Assembly: GCF_004349355.1 (NCBI RefSeq)
Contig: NZ_SMFK01000001.1
Coordinates: forward strand, 124,001-188,000
Direction: 5' to 3'
From: Flavobacterium cellulosilyticum
Lineage (GTDB): Bacteria; Bacteroidota; Bacteroidia; Flavobacteriales; Flavobacteriaceae
DNA length: 64,000 bases
Under the pieces are notes generated by a model. That model made no database searches. It worked only from the letters and a program-made list of their open reading frames with translations, and had not been told where the DNA came from. Positions 63,701 through 64,000 of the stretch are shown here, piece by piece (the first letter of the stretch is position 1; every line of letters begins with the position of its first letter). The translations under genes and the position numbers were made by a program.

Positions 63701-64000
63701 AGTGTTTAATCCTTCAAAAGGGATGGTGTTTTTCTGGATATTGGTTTCAATATTGAACAAATTTTCATTACTAGCTTTATTACTTACTATCTGACTTGAG
63801 TCATAAATGTGGTATTCTTTAGTTAAAAATGCTGGTAATTTTAAATATTGAACAGTAATTGAATCTAAAGCAGCACCTTCTTTTAATAATAATATTCCTT
63901 TTTCGAAATTTATGGTATAAAAAGAGCTGTCTATTTGTGTATTATTTTTGTCTAATAAAACAAAATGATTGGTGTTAATGCTTTCTTTTTCAAGATAAAT
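60704..64000 (-). CDS. large outer-membrane protein, partial, related to SprA-type beta-barrels
   Basis: The reading frame is open to the right edge, giving at least 1098 residues without the N-terminus; the TTG at 63760 is internal, not the start. Visible at the N-terminal side: HFVLLDKNNTQIDSSFYTI, then GSITRGVTIGNNQNTVLTSN, LDLQITGKLSEKVSLRASLQ and DSNIPLQDGGYSQKLDQFD. These echo the repeated module of the T9SS translocon protein SprA (GNNQ, LQL-G, DDNIPIQP, LQEFD), though the protein itself is a different, Ser/Asn-rich family. The rest consists of alternating beta strands and ends in LRAFF with a terminal aromatic residue, as in an outer-membrane barrel. Function unknown. Confidence 0.7.
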   Translation of the reverse strand: MYLEKESINTNHFVLLDKNNTQIDSSFYTINFEKGILLLKEGAALDSITVQYLKLPAFLTKEYHIYDSSQIVSNKASNENLFNIETNIQKNTIPFEGLNTSGSITRGVTIGNNQNTVLTSNLDLQITGKLSEKVSLRASLQDSNIPLQDGGYSQKLDQFDNVFIELFSNQWNIRAGDVFLENKKSQFLNFNKKAQGITANFDFGTEENKTNIFASAALVKGQYAKSNFIGQEGNQGPYKLIGQKGELYVLVISGSERVYVNGILLKRGENNDYTIDYNAGEILFTPLYTITSEMRITIEYQYSNQNFTRFVTYAGGSHEAKKWSFGSYLYSESDLKNQPLQQSLSTDQALILANAGDNPDLMTAPSAYLDSYSDNKILYKKRIVNQVEIFEYSNNPQDELFNVRFNFIGTNKGNYILKNSATISKIYEYIEPLNSVPQGNYEPIIPLIAPIKIQVATFMGKYTPTEKSSIDFEIGLSNNDKNLFSRIDDANNQGLAAKINARQRLFSKKWVVDAFANYQFVQENFSSVERLNSIEFSRDWNLETIAIGNQSYLISGLNMVLPEKGSLVYQFEKLDFSKNFSGNRSVLNGAFKLNQWMLQNHGSFLNSNSTNTVSKFIRNQSKVKYNFHKNWIGTSLKLEDNQEKNKSTNQFSALSQRFLEYGFFAGRGDSTKVFVELGYFKRANDSLQNGSIQRVNNSQTFVLKSKLIQTTKSDLSLFVNYRILDYVNSTQKKEPSLNSRMIYNDRFFKQLIQSTTVFETNSGSIPQQEFTYLEVAAGQGVYTWNDYNSNGIQELEEFEVAPFIDQAKYIRVYLPNRIYIKTHQNKFSQSIVLNPNQWQNEVGFKKIISYFYNQTSFLIDRKIENKGGNFDLNPFGNSNSTVLGLNSSFRNSLFYNRGKQDHSITYSYIQNQSKNLLSIGSQESKNSSNQIQYAHLYKKSWLFGFFAKTINTSIASENFPEKNYEIKGYQLAPKISYLFSKNTSLDLFYELQKKNNQIGNFDTLLQNRFGTSFTYASSKNLTMNGEVSFYQNKFNGNEYSSVGFQMLEGLQTGQNLTWRLLLQKNLTSYLDINLNYQGRKSESSQTIHTGSVQLRAFF

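Noticed and set aside
63758-63760. TTG as start of the last gene
   Set aside because: The frame is open upstream to the window edge and the upstream residues look like part of the same protein.

Overview
The window looks like a chromosomal segment of a Flavobacterium-type member of the Bacteroidota. It is AT-rich, has SusC/SusD-type outer-membrane pairs, type IX secretion C-terminal domains, Bacteroidota -7 promoter boxes of the form TAnnTTTG (often TATCTTTG), weak ribosome binding sites and a mevalonate-pathway cluster. No rRNA, tRNA, CRISPR array, phage or insertion sequence was recognised.

1-18 kb is a starch/maltodextrin utilisation locus. A susC-susD-susE operon on the minus strand diverges from a LacI-type regulator, which is followed by a sugar MFS permease, beta-phosphoglucomutase, a GH65 maltose phosphorylase, a periplasmic GH13 enzyme, a GH31 alpha-glucosidase and a GH13 lipoprotein. 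Together they bind and cut starch at the surface, pull oligosaccharides through SusCD, trim them in the periplasm, import maltose and split it phosphorolytically. 18-21.5 kb holds a glycerophosphodiesterase, a small GxxExxY (PD-(D/E)XK-like) gene bounded by 24-bp inverted repeats, a 105-bp tandem array running into the start codon of a HI0933-type flavoprotein, and a decayed copy of the 3' end of that flavoprotein. 21.6-26 kb is one long secreted protein with 18 repeats of about 66 residues and a gliding-motility-type C-terminal domain.

26-36.6 kb carries tspO, mvaD, a mevalonate-kinase-like gene, a UbiA-family prenyltransferase, an fdhD plus YdeP-type molybdoenzyme pair, two VOC-fold genes, a structured non-coding island, an RluB-type pseudouridine synthase and a DUF885 pseudogene with several lesions. 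36.6-45 kb is mostly housekeeping: hemD, a DUF4271 membrane protein, a polyprenol-phosphate sugar synthase, dihydroorotase, a DUF4296 lipoprotein, a sugar-nucleotide-type epimerase, tyrS, a LuxE-like acyl-activating protein and a MORN-like secreted protein.

45.5-59.5 kb is a phosphate-starvation island: a protein consisting of little more than a T9SS sorting domain, a beta-helix lipoprotein, a TonB-dependent receptor, phoB-phoR, an OprP-like porin, two pstS genes, pstC (with an unusual repeat insertion), pstA, pstB and phoU. Three promoters here carry TAAC motifs repeating every 11 bp. In two of them the last TAAC starts exactly 14 bp upstream of the -7 box, which I read as a flavobacterial Pho box that links the TonB receptor and the lipoprotein to the Pst system. 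The window ends with a MurG-like glycosyltransferase and a large SprA-related outer-membrane protein that runs off the right edge.
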